From Mesorhizobium muleiense (GTDB taxonomy: Bacteria; Pseudomonadota; Alphaproteobacteria; Rhizobiales; Rhizobiaceae), in the NCBI RefSeq assembly GCF_900099905.1, contig NZ_FNEE01000024.1, positions 20,367 through 84,366 of the forward strand: a stretch of 64,000 nt of DNA, written 5' to 3'. The notes beneath the pieces were generated by a model. The model did no database searches and was not told the origin of the DNA. It saw nothing but the letters and a program-made list of their open reading frames with translations. The position numbers were made by a program, and so were the translations under genes. Shown here in pieces: positions 25,830 to 34,039 of this stretch. Each line of letters opens with the position of its first letter. The first letter of the stretch is position 1.

Positions 25830-26690
25830 CTAAATGATCTTGTTCCCGTCGGGGTCGACTTCGCAGAACGCGCCCCATTCGGAATTCCGAAACGCCGCGC
25901 GGAGCTCCGAGAAGTTGGTGATCGCCTCCGAAAGCGGGACGGTTCTCTGCCTCACCAGCCTGGTGCTCGATCCGGGTTCGGCGCGGACCTCGAGGAAATC
26001 CAAGGTCCGCCCCATCTCCGCCTCCTGCGCCCGCACCAAGTCTTCATAGTAGATGTTGAGCTTTTGATGATCCCTGAACAGCGCGTCGCATTCCCGCTCG
26101 TGGCGCCGGACCTGCTCGAAGTGTTTCCGGCATTCCTCCGAATCCAGCCGGATAGGGTCGACCGTCCCGGCTGTTTTCCTGGTCGCCGACCATACCTGAG
26201 TCTTGTGCGCCAATTTCAGCGAAACGAACTGCGCGAGAATGTTCCTGCGCATCAGGTGAATGATCCTGATCTTCCCGTCGCCGACAATCAGCTTCCATGC
26301 GTCAGAGAACGGGGCTTCCTGCGCGTGGTAGTAGAACAGCTTGAAGCCGACCGCACGGACGACGCGCGGCCGGGGGCCGAAGACGACGTCGTCGATGAAG
26401 GCCTGCGGGTCGGTTCGGTATCGGGACAGAAAGCGTCTATCGTAGGATCCGCCGAAGGGGCGGATGTCCCATCCGATCGCCTCGGGGGTCCGGAACAATT
26501 CGCCGAACGCGAGGACCTGACTGTTGCTGTTGAGGAGTTCCAGAAGCATCGTGGAGCCCGTCCGGGCGATGCCGACGATGACGAATTTCGTATAGTCGCG
26601 ATGACCACCGATCGACCGCAGATCGAGGAGGGCCCTGTCCAGCCAGTCCTGGGCCGGCTGCGGCAGCCCGGCAGGCCGAAGCCACTTCAT
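25830..26690 (-). CDS. PAPS-dependent sulfotransferase (NodH/Stf-like)
   Basis: This 286-residue protein starts at ATG 26690, overlapping the exporter gene stop (ATGA). The 5'-phosphosulfate loop is KFVIVGIARTGSTMLLELLN (residues 35-54). The 3'-phosphate side is probably IRIIHLMRRNILAQFVSLKL, with the typical arginine and serine. The tail carries RQRTVPLSEAITNFSEL, as in NodH-type enzymes. Rhizobial relatives sulfate Nod factors, LPS or capsule sugars using PAPS. No nod genes are present here, so a surface polysaccharide is the likelier acceptor. It is co-transcribed with the ABC exporter and DUF6473 gene. Confidence 0.85.
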   Translation of the reverse strand: MKWLRPAGLPQPAQDWLDRALLDLRSIGGHRDYTKFVIVGIARTGSTMLLELLNSNSQVLAFGELFRTPEAIGWDIRPFGGSYDRRFLSRYRTDPQAFIDDVVFGPRPRVVRAVGFKLFYYHAQEAPFSDAWKLIVGDGKIRIIHLMRRNILAQFVSLKLAHKTQVWSATRKTAGTVDPIRLDSEECRKHFEQVRRHERECDALFRDHQKLNIYYEDLVRAQEAEMGRTLDFLEVRAEPGSSTRLVRQRTVPLSEAITNFSELRAAFRNSEWGAFCEVDPDGNKII

Positions 26691-28576
26691 GCCGCCCCCT
26701 CCCGGTCGCCCCGGATATCCTCCGGGACCGTCTCGCTGCGCTGCGCGGCGAAGAGGCTGGCGAACGGACCGGCGCTGTCGATAAGCGAGCCTGGCGTTCC
26801 ACTCTCCACCACGCGCCCGTCCTCCAGCATGACCACCAGGTCCGCATGGAGGACGGATTCGATCCTGTGGGAGACGAAGATCACAGTCCGGGAGCGGGCA
26901 AAGGACTTCAGGAAAACCTGCAGTTCGTCTTCCGTGCGTCTGTCGAGGGCATTGGTGGCCTCGTCCAGCAGCAGGATCTCGGGGTCGCGGACCAGCGCGC
27001 GGGCGAGCGCAATCCGCTGGCGCTGGCCGCCGGAGATCTGCGTCCCCCGTTCGCCGACGACCGTGTCGTAGCCCGAAGGGAGATGCCTGATGAACTCGTC
27101 GGCGCGGGCGAGGCGCGCCGCCTCAATGACGGCGGCGTTCGAAACCCCGTCTGCGCCGAACCGGATGTTCGCACCGATCGTGTCGTCGAAGACGTAGGGA
27201 TCCTGGTCCACGACAGAGATTCGCGACCGCCAGCTCTTCAGGTCAATTTTCGACAGCGGTGTCGCGTCGACCAGGACGGCGCCCCGGGTCGGACGCTGGA
27301 ATCCAAGAAGCACGTCGAGGAGCGTAGATTTCCCCGATCCGGAGGGCCCGACGATCGCCACCATCGTGCCCCGCTTGACTGTGAGGGACACGTCGGAGAG
27401 GACTGGACGGCTTGTTCCAGGATACTGCAGCGTGAGGTCCCTCACCTGAATGCCGTCCCGCAACGCGGTGAATGGCGCCCCGCCGTCAGGTGTGGAGGGC
27501 GCTCGGCTCGCCGCGAGCGCTTCACCCACGGCGACCACCGACCCATGGTGGCTAAGGAGATTGGCCTGCGCGGAAACGAGCGCGAGGATCCTGGGTTGCA
27601 GGCGCAGGAGGATCGCCAGGAACCCGACCAGCGTGCCCAGCCCGACGCCGGTATTGCTGACGAGAACAGCGATCACGGCGATCGCCGCCGATACGAGAAC
27701 TTCGGTGACCGGGGCCGTGCCGGCCGAGATCAGCGCCATCCTGAGAAAGCGGCGGCGCACCAGATCCGAGCTCTTTTGGAACCGGAGGACTTCGGCCACG
27801 GAACGACCGCAGATGTGGATCGTGCGTAGCGCGTTCAATGACGACCAGGTCTGTTGAGCCAGCGCCTCGTTCGCGGCCAGGGCCACGCGGCTCATCCGCT
27901 TCACGCGCATGTTGATAAGATGGACCAGGGGCGGGATCAGGGCCGTACAGGCGAGAGCGACGGCTGAGAGTTGCCAGGACAGGAGGAAGAGCAGGGTCAG
28001 GAAGACAACTATCGTGGAAGTGCTGGTGACGATTGTGAACAGGCTGTTGATCGCGTCCGTGGCACGCCACGTCTCGGTCGTGAGGACGTTCAGGAACCGT
28101 CCAACCCGCTCGCGCTCGAGTTCGGCAAGGGGGCGATTCAGGATCGACCGGAATACGCCGATGCGGAGCGCATGACTGAGCCGACCGTAGAAGACGCAGA
28201 GGACCGCCACGTTGAGGTAGCTGATAGCGTTCTTCAGGATCAGTGCCCCGATAATAGCGACCAGCGCCGCGATGAGCGGCGAAGATACCGGCACGAAACT
28301 CAGGACCCATAGGACGAGGTCGATGGCGGGACCCTTCGACTGGACCCCGCCACCCCCCTGCAGGGCGTCGATCAGGGGAATGATAAGGGCAAGGCTGATG
28401 CCCTCGAAAAGCGACGAAAGCACGGCCAGCACGGCCATGATCGGCAGGAACCAGAAATGCCCCTCGGCCATGTTCGCTAGATGCCGGACACTGCGGATCT
28501 CGCGCTGGGTGCCGAGTATCTCGGGCGACAGCGATGTCACACGAACGGACCGTCCTTGCGACACGTCATGCGACAT
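26687..28576 (-). CDS. ABC exporter, fused membrane and ATPase domains
   Basis: The protein has 629 residues from ATG 28576 (MSHDVSQGRSVRVTSLSP); a GTG at 28603 is also open, and both overlap the radical SAM gene's 3' end. Six membrane helices lie in about residues 45-330. The ATPase domain has Walker A VGPSGSGKSTLLDVL, signature ISGGQRQRIALARAL, Walker B EILLLDEATNALD and switch FVSHRIE. It is of the MsbA/lipid-linked oligosaccharide flippase type. Its place in the middle of cluster B suggests it moves the finished or partly built glycolipid across the inner membrane. Confidence 0.87.
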   Translation of the reverse strand: MSHDVSQGRSVRVTSLSPEILGTQREIRSVRHLANMAEGHFWFLPIMAVLAVLSSLFEGISLALIIPLIDALQGGGGVQSKGPAIDLVLWVLSFVPVSSPLIAALVAIIGALILKNAISYLNVAVLCVFYGRLSHALRIGVFRSILNRPLAELERERVGRFLNVLTTETWRATDAINSLFTIVTSTSTIVVFLTLLFLLSWQLSAVALACTALIPPLVHLINMRVKRMSRVALAANEALAQQTWSSLNALRTIHICGRSVAEVLRFQKSSDLVRRRFLRMALISAGTAPVTEVLVSAAIAVIAVLVSNTGVGLGTLVGFLAILLRLQPRILALVSAQANLLSHHGSVVAVGEALAASRAPSTPDGGAPFTALRDGIQVRDLTLQYPGTSRPVLSDVSLTVKRGTMVAIVGPSGSGKSTLLDVLLGFQRPTRGAVLVDATPLSKIDLKSWRSRISVVDQDPYVFDDTIGANIRFGADGVSNAAVIEAARLARADEFIRHLPSGYDTVVGERGTQISGGQRQRIALARALVRDPEILLLDEATNALDRRTEDELQVFLKSFARSRTVIFVSHRIESVLHADLVVMLEDGRVVESGTPGSLIDSAGPFASLFAAQRSETVPEDIRGDREGAA

Positions 28577-29798
28577 GGCTGCGGCCACGCGGCGCCGCCT
28601 CACGCGCGAGATCCGACAGGTTCGACAAATAGACCTCCGGCGCGTCCAGTCTCGGATCGGTCAGTATGTCGAGGAAGTCTTCGTGCTCGGGATGGGCCGG
28701 GAAATGGACCGCGCGGGCGGCGAACTCCTCGGTCGTGAAGGTCCCCCAATCCAGGAGGCGATGAAAGCTCACCCGGTCGGCATGGAAGCGCCTTCCGAGC
28801 GCGAGGAAATCCGGCATCTCGCGATAATTGTTGCTTTGGACGGTCATGTGGAACTCGAGGTGATCCAGCGGACCGTTCACACGTAGTCCCCCGATCATTT
28901 CCAAACGGTTCAGCAAAATCTTGAAATCGCCGCCTCGCCTGTTGACCTTGTAGGTCTCCGGCCTGGCCGCATCGATGGAAATCGTAGCGCCCCGCACCAG
29001 CTCCCGCGTCGATGCCGGGATCGACTCCCAGATGCGCTTCGTCCAGAGCAGACCGTTCGTGTGAAGATGGATCCGCTCGAGCTTCGGCATCCGGGCGCGA
29101 TCCATCGTCTGCAGCCACTGCCGGAAGAAGGGGCTGCCAAAGGGGTCCCCGGATCCGGTGATGTAGAGGAGCCGCGCGTCGGCGAGCGCTTGCGTCTCGA
29201 GCCGCTCCTGGATGTTCACGATAGCAACCGCGTGATCATTCTCCATGATGATCTGATTGCGGCAGGTGGGGCACGAGAGATTGCAGGACTGGTCGAAGCA
29301 GCAAATGATGTCGCTAGGCCCGTAGGGAAGGACTACCTTCTCTTCCAAGATCACCTCGAGCAGCTCCGGATCAGTCACGTTCTCGATGCGCTGGACGGGG
29401 CCATCGATGCGCTGCAGGTAGGGGCAGGCCTGCGTCTTGCAGTATCGGAACGAGTTGTCGAGGATCGAGCGCCGTATCGCCTGGGCATCCTTGCTGTTCC
29501 AGACTTCCTCGACCGGCTTTTCCGCCATGTTGCCGATGGAGCGTGTGATCCAGCTCTGGCAGCAGAAGAACACGTCGCCGCGTTCGCCTCCCCCGCCGAG
29601 CACCTCGAAGCGCTTGAACGGCTGCGAGCAGAACAGCCTCTCGGAATTTGTCGGGCGACCCCGCTGCGGCACCAAACCGGCGGGGGCGATCAGGCTAGCC
29701 GCCTTGCGAAAAAGGTTATCCAGCATGCGACCCTGCTGCGGCACCAAATCGGCAGGGGCGATCAGGCTAGCCGCCTTGCGAAAAAGGTTATCCAGCAT
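28566..29798 (-). CDS. Radical SAM protein with N-terminal SPASM-like cysteine domain
   Basis: This 410-residue protein starts at ATG 29798 with GGAGG 5 bases upstream. The [4Fe-4S]/SAM motif CNLSCPTC has cysteines at 172, 176 and 179. Ahead of it, residues 57-125 hold further cysteines in a SPASM-like layout (ERLFCSQPFKRFEV, GDVFFCCQSW, SIGNMAEKPVEEVWNS, FRYCKTQACPYL), so the auxiliary-cluster domain precedes the radical SAM core, the reverse of the usual order. Residues 1-48 are a 24-residue sequence repeated twice. The reaction is unknown; its neighbours are glycan genes and a methyltransferase, and no precursor-peptide gene was recognised. Confidence 0.82.
   Translation of the reverse strand: MLDNLFRKAASLIAPADLVPQQGRMLDNLFRKAASLIAPAGLVPQRGRPTNSERLFCSQPFKRFEVLGGGGERGDVFFCCQSWITRSIGNMAEKPVEEVWNSKDAQAIRRSILDNSFRYCKTQACPYLQRIDGPVQRIENVTDPELLEVILEEKVVLPYGPSDIICCFDQSCNLSCPTCRNQIIMENDHAVAIVNIQERLETQALADARLLYITGSGDPFGSPFFRQWLQTMDRARMPKLERIHLHTNGLLWTKRIWESIPASTRELVRGATISIDAARPETYKVNRRGGDFKILLNRLEMIGGLRVNGPLDHLEFHMTVQSNNYREMPDFLALGRRFHADRVSFHRLLDWGTFTTEEFAARAVHFPAHPEHEDFLDILTDPRLDAPEVYLSNLSDLAREAAPRGRSHVA
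29655..29798. repeat. 72-bp tandem duplication inside the radical SAM gene
   Basis: Two adjacent 72-base copies (29655-29726 and 29727-29798) encode residues 25-48 and 1-24 of the radical SAM protein. Each begins MLDNLFRKAASLIAPA. They differ at only three bases (two amino-acid changes, D/G and Q/R). Only the outer copy has a proper ribosome site, so translation from 29798 gives the longer protein. The near identity suggests a recent slip or unequal exchange. Confidence 0.92.
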
Positions 29799-29846
29799 GA
29801 TGCCTCCACCAATCTTCGAGGAAGGCGGGTCTCAGAAATGACCCTG

Positions 29847-30713
29847 CTAGTCTTTCTCGCGAGATCGCAACCAAGTGATAAACGGGAATGATTGCTTCTG
29901 CAATCTTCGCTCCCGCTCAGCTTTTTTTTTGACCATATCGAGGTGTGGTTTGTTGATCTTTTGATCGGCCCAGTCCCAGAGATTCTCCCTAGCCCCGACC
30001 CGCCGAAAGAACGCCGTCACCTGAAACGCCTGGACAAGCTCCCAATCGTCTTCGCTCAGCAAGAAGTCGTAGAGTATGCGCACCGACGGCATGATGAAGT
30101 CGTCAATCGCCAGCATACCCCCGACCGGAACCCTCTCCTGGGTATAATACCAATCCAGTATCGGAAAGGGAAACCGGTGTGCTCCGTCTATGAAGACGAA
30201 ATCCAAACGATCGGGAATGCCCCTCCCCGCCGGCAACGCGGTATCCGAGCTCTCCAATACGAATTTGAGGTCGCGTTCGATCCCAAGTCCGTCAAGATAT
30301 TTTTCTATTCTTTCCGCCTGTGCTGCATCGGGCGTCACAGCAACATGGTGTGTGCCGGCGATGACGAACGCGGCCGTGGTCTGGCCCGCTCCGGTCTCCA
30401 ACGTCGACATCCCCGGCTCGAGCTGCTCGACCAGGAAGCGCAGCACGGCAGGCGCAACCGACCAGTTGGCCGGTCGCCCGTCAGGCCACGCGTGGAAGCT
30501 CGGCCGGTCCGCTAGGAGGGTCTCGATCGCACCTTCCATCTGAGGGTCCAGTCCTCCTACGACCGTATTGTCTACGACCGTATTGTCTTCCGCCCGACTT
30601 AAGAAAATGCGTAGCCGTTCGGTGGCAATCAAGCCCCCGCCACCGAGAGTAGAGGCGGAGGTTCTCCATCCGGCCGCAAACCTGGATTGATAGTGCAGAT
30701 CCTCGTAGAACAT
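29847..30713 (-). CDS. Class I SAM-dependent methyltransferase-like protein
   Basis: This 288-residue protein is read from ATG 30713 (MFYEDLHYQSRF); a TTG lies one codon earlier and neither has a clear ribosome site, so the start is uncertain. The core after about residue 60 has the SAM-binding glycine region STLETGAGQTTAAFVIAG, an acidic strand HHVAVTPDAAQ, and LDFVFIDGAHRFPFPILDWY, typical of Methyltransf_24-like enzymes. The C-terminus is strongly basic (DMVKKKAERERRLQKQ). A short in-frame repeat, DNTVVDNTVV, lies at about residues 43-52. It is the first gene of the cluster B minus-strand run that ends at 20712. The methyl acceptor is unknown. Confidence 0.72.
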   Translation of the reverse strand: MFYEDLHYQSRFAAGWRTSASTLGGGGLIATERLRIFLSRAEDNTVVDNTVVGGLDPQMEGAIETLLADRPSFHAWPDGRPANWSVAPAVLRFLVEQLEPGMSTLETGAGQTTAAFVIAGTHHVAVTPDAAQAERIEKYLDGLGIERDLKFVLESSDTALPAGRGIPDRLDFVFIDGAHRFPFPILDWYYTQERVPVGGMLAIDDFIMPSVRILYDFLLSEDDWELVQAFQVTAFFRRVGARENLWDWADQKINKPHLDMVKKKAERERRLQKQSFPFITWLRSREKD

Positions 30714-31018
30714 CAAGGAGTTGCAGCAACTCGTCTAAACTTGCTTTGCGAAGCAGCCTTTTACTAAACCCAACTGATGCCGCAGTGTAATCTGAGGGGA
30801 CGAATGTTTGCAACCCGCTGGCGCTCCAATTAACAATTCGTGAACGGCAACCACATTTGGGTGATATCAACTCGTTACATTTTACGCTCCTTGGGCCGGT
30901 TGCGCTATCTAGCGCGGCATCGCGTCCATTCTCTCTCGGCGTTCGGGAAGGATGGCGATGTGCAAGGAACAACCGCGAGATCAGCCGAGGACGCGCTGAC
31001 AGCCCGCTATATTGGTGA
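30714..31018. other. Region upstream of the cluster B operon, no supported gene
   Basis: This stretch is lower in GC than its surroundings. It must contain the promoter of the methyltransferase gene and the genes after it on the minus strand. No confident -35/-10 pair or palindrome was identified. The right half may contain more of the decayed glycosyltransferase that is recognisable from 31019 on. Confidence 0.4.
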
Positions 31019-31500
31019 TTGGGTGATCGACTACTGGCCAGACGGCCAAGTGAGGTTGACGATCTCGCCTGTATATTTGCCAGGCTCTTGAGCGAGGCCG
31101 GACTGCCGAATGTGAGATGGCTTTCCGATTATAGTACGGACCGGTCGCTGATCCGACACTGGCTTTCGGCGGCGGATGCCTACGTCACGACATCCCGCAT
31201 CGAAGGCATGCCGGTCCCACCGATGGCTTGCAGTTTTCCATCGTCGCCACCGACGTACAGGGGCTTCCCGACATTTTGGCAAATGGCTAAGATTGGGGCG
31301 GCCTGATGGTTCGAAAGGATCGCCCGGACGAAGCCGCGCATGCCCTGAGGCGCCTCAAGGACGATCTGCATTTGCGGGAAAGCCTGGGTCGGGCATCGCG
31401 AAAACGGATAGAGGAAAATCTCTCGCTTGCCGCAGTCGCCGCCGCACTCGATTGCTTGTTGACCAGGCGGTTGGGCTCTTCCGCAAAAAAGATCCTCACA
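31019..31500 (+). pseudogene. Decayed family 4 glycosyltransferase, C-terminal part
   Basis: The plus strand reads LSEAGLPNVRWLSDYSTDRS, then AADAYVTTSRIEGMPVPPM. After a frame change it reads FSIVATDVQGLPDILANG, a TAA stop near 31290, DWGGLMVRKDRPDEAAHALR and ENLSLAAVAAALDCLL. This is the C-terminal nucleotide-sugar domain of a GT4 enzyme, with at least one frameshift (near 31230) and one in-frame stop. Its end runs into the 3' end of galE, which is on the other strand. It is unlike its neighbours in orientation, so it is probably a leftover from an earlier glycan locus. Confidence 0.75.
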
Positions 31501-32470
31501 ACCGGCGGCGATACCAGGCCAGCGCCGTTTGGACGATCCGGTCGATTCCGGATTGCTCAGGCACCCAGCCGAGTTCCCGGGCCGCCTTGCCGGCCGCGGC
31601 GACAAGCGCAGGCGGGTCACCTGCCCTGCGCGGACCGTAGGCTACGGGGAGGCGTGTCCCCGAAGCCCGGCTCACCGCATCGACCAACTCGTTCACCGTC
31701 GTTCCGGTTCCGGTGCCGAGATTGTAGACATGGACTCCCGGATCGCGCAGAAGCTTCTCCCCTGCCAGAACGTGAGCACGGGCGAGATCGGTGACGTGGA
31801 CATAGTCCCGCACCGCGGTTCCGTCCCTTGTGTCGAAGTCGGTGCCATTAATGGTAAAAACCCGGCCCGACCTGATCGCCGCCTCGATAGCGAGCGGAAT
31901 GACATGGGTTTCCGGTTCATGCCGCTCACCGACATCGCCGTCGGGATCACATCCGGCCGCGTTGAAATACCGCAGCACAACCGCGTTGAGGCCATGAGCG
32001 TCGGAAAAATTGTCCACCATTCGTTCTATGATGAATTTCGACCACCCATAGGGATTGATGGGCGACTGCGGATGCGTTTCGTCGATTGGAGAACGAACGG
32101 GAATGCCGTAAGACGCGCAGGTGCTCGAAAAGATCAGCTTATCGACGCCGGCCTTCAGCATTTCCTCGAGCAAGACCAGCGTCCCAAAACTGTTGTTTCG
32201 GTAGTAGAGTTCCGGGCGCTCGACGGACTCGCCGACATAGGCGTAGGCGGCGAAATGCGCCACCACATCCGGCCGATACTGGTGCAGCGCTGCTGCCACC
32301 GCTGCGCCGTCGCAAACATCGCTCTCGACAAGCGGTCCCCATTTGACCGCGTCGCGCCAGCCGCGCGAGAGGTTGTCATACGCAATGACCGACCAGCCGG
32401 ATTCGGCGAATGCCTTGCAACAGTGTGAGCCGATATACCCTGCCCCGCCAGTGACCAGGACTGTTTTCAT
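31496..32470 (-). CDS. galE: UDP-glucose 4-epimerase
   Basis: This 324-residue protein starts at ATG 32470, overlapping the previous stop (ATGA). It is a short-chain dehydrogenase fold with the NAD motif VTGGAGYIGSH (residues 5-15), a serine/threonine active-site strand LIFSSTCASYG, catalytic YGWSK, and the GalE-type NLGTGTGTTV block. It interconverts UDP-glucose and UDP-galactose, supplying galactose for polysaccharides. Length is normal. The next gene on this strand (the methyltransferase) begins about 780 bases further on, after the decayed glycosyltransferase, so galE and the decarboxylase gene form their own two-gene unit. Confidence 0.92.
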   Translation of the reverse strand: MKTVLVTGGAGYIGSHCCKAFAESGWSVIAYDNLSRGWRDAVKWGPLVESDVCDGAAVAAALHQYRPDVVAHFAAYAYVGESVERPELYYRNNSFGTLVLLEEMLKAGVDKLIFSSTCASYGIPVRSPIDETHPQSPINPYGWSKFIIERMVDNFSDAHGLNAVVLRYFNAAGCDPDGDVGERHEPETHVIPLAIEAAIRSGRVFTINGTDFDTRDGTAVRDYVHVTDLARAHVLAGEKLLRDPGVHVYNLGTGTGTTVNELVDAVSRASGTRLPVAYGPRRAGDPPALVAAAGKAARELGWVPEQSGIDRIVQTALAWYRRRL

Positions 32471-33441
32471 TCGGCTGCAGCGGACCGAGCGGATCCCGAT
32501 GAGACCAAGTCATCGAAATAGGCAATGGTCGTGACGAGACCGTCGCGCAATGCGATTCTTGGCTTCCAATTGAGCTCGCGCAAGGCACATCCGATATCAG
32601 GCTGTCGCTGCCTTGGGTCATCGACGGGCAAAGGTAAAAACCTGATCTCGGATCGGCTTCCGGTAAGTTCGATCACGAGATTGGCGAGTTCGAGCATCGT
32701 GAATTCGACCGGGTTGCCGAGATTGATCGGGCCGGTAACATCGTCGGCCGTGTTCATCAGGCGAACCAGACCGTCGATGAGATCGTCGACGTAGCAAAAT
32801 GAGCGTGTCTGCTCGCCGGTGCCGTACACAGTTATCGGCTTGTTTTGCAGTGCCTGCACGATGAAGTTGGAAATGACGCGGCCGTCGTCCGGACGCATCC
32901 TCGGACCGTAAGTGTTGAAGATGCGCGCTACCTTGATCCGCAACCTGTTCTGCCGCCAATAGTCGAAAAACAGGGTTTCGGCACACCGCTTGCCTTCGTC
33001 GTAACAGGAACGGGGACCTATCGGGTTTACCCTGCCCCAATAGTCCTCGGTCTGCGGGTGAATCTCGGGATCGCCGTAGACTTCAGACGTGGACGCCTGA
33101 AGGATCTTTGCGCGAACCCGCTTGGCGAGCCCCAGCATATTGATCGCCCCATGGACGTTGGTCTTTGTCGTCTGGACCGGATCGAACTGATAGTGAACCG
33201 GGCTTGCCGGGCAGGCAAGGTTGTATATTTCATCAACTTCTACGTAGAGCGGAAATGTCACGTCGTGCCGAATGATCTCAAAGGATCTGTTGTCGAGCAA
33301 ATGCGAGACGTTTCTCCGACTTCCTGTGAAGAAATTGTCGACGCATACAACCTCGTGGCCTTCAGCAAGCAACCGCTCGCACAGGAACGATCCCAGAAAA
33401 CCTGCGCCCCCTGTCACCAAGACTCGCTTTGCCTGCTGCAT
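32467..33441 (-). CDS. uxs: UDP-glucuronate decarboxylase (UDP-xylose synthase)
   Basis: The protein has 324 residues from ATG 33441 (MQQAKRVLVTGGAGFLGSFL), with GAGG upstream; a GTG at 33456 would add five residues. It is an extended SDR with NAD motif GGAGFLGS, the strand IYNLACPASPVHYQ and TSEVYGDP, the active-site SCYDEGKRCAE, and ARIFNTYGPRMRPDDGRVIS. These blocks are diagnostic of UXS enzymes. It makes UDP-xylose from UDP-glucuronate. Together with GalE it suggests xylose and galactose in a product of this locus. Its upstream region is the right-hand direct repeat. Confidence 0.92.
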   Translation of the reverse strand: MQQAKRVLVTGGAGFLGSFLCERLLAEGHEVVCVDNFFTGSRRNVSHLLDNRSFEIIRHDVTFPLYVEVDEIYNLACPASPVHYQFDPVQTTKTNVHGAINMLGLAKRVRAKILQASTSEVYGDPEIHPQTEDYWGRVNPIGPRSCYDEGKRCAETLFFDYWRQNRLRIKVARIFNTYGPRMRPDDGRVISNFIVQALQNKPITVYGTGEQTRSFCYVDDLIDGLVRLMNTADDVTGPINLGNPVEFTMLELANLVIELTGSRSEIRFLPLPVDDPRQRQPDIGCALRELNWKPRIALRDGLVTTIAYFDDLVSSGSARSAAAE

Positions 33442-33453
33442 GTTTGGGATCCT

Positions 33454-34039
33454 CACGCCAGTTCTTCACGCAATCGAATGCGGAAAGCCCTAGGGCGAGG
33501 ATAGGAAAAAAATGCTGCGCCGAAAACACAAAATGTTAACGGACCTGAAATAGTCACGTGAGTGCGCGGCGCACGATCCATGAAAAAGCCTCTTTGACGG
33601 TTTTCGTCCGAACCTCAGCCTACCGGCAATCGACATTTGGACGTGAATTCGCTGCGTTGCATCATGATCATAATAAAGGAGATGGGTCCTGCACAGTCTT
33701 GACCCGGCTCCTATCGCTGCCGATGAACACCTCGCGACTGGGGGTCAAAAGCTGACATAGGCGATGTCCACTTTCGACCCCCCTGCAACCTCTCTCCGCC
33801 ATTCTGGGCCGGTTGCAACTCCCTGCGCGGCAGCCGCGGGAAGGCGATCGCCACCGCCACCGCGCCGAGCCCGACAAGGGCCGAGCCGATGAACAGCCAG
33901 GAATAGCTGGCATAGGCATCGAACACCATGCCGCCGGCGAGCGGGCCGAAGGCCATGCCGATGCTGGACAGCATGGTGACGGCACCAAACACCGTGCCGA
34001 GGATGCGCTGGCCGAAATATTCGCGCGCCAGCACCGCAT
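33454..34039. repeat. Right direct repeat: MFS gene 3' end and flank
   Basis: This is the parental-looking copy of the block repeated at 19464-20050, in the same orientation. It includes the upstream region of uxs (33454-33710, moderately similar between copies) and the last 330 bases or so of the intact MFS gene (very similar between copies). The two copies are about 13.4 kb apart and bracket glycan cluster B. Confidence 0.85.

Noticed and set aside
25830..26690. Nod factor sulfotransferase nodH with symbiosis genes
   Set aside because: No nodABC, nod box or other Nod genes are in the window; the sulfotransferase is embedded in a glycan operon, so a symbiosis-specific name is not justified.
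28566..30713. RiPP cluster based on the radical SAM protein and methyltransferase
   Set aside because: No precursor-peptide gene was recognised, and the surrounding genes are for glycans; the reaction is left open.
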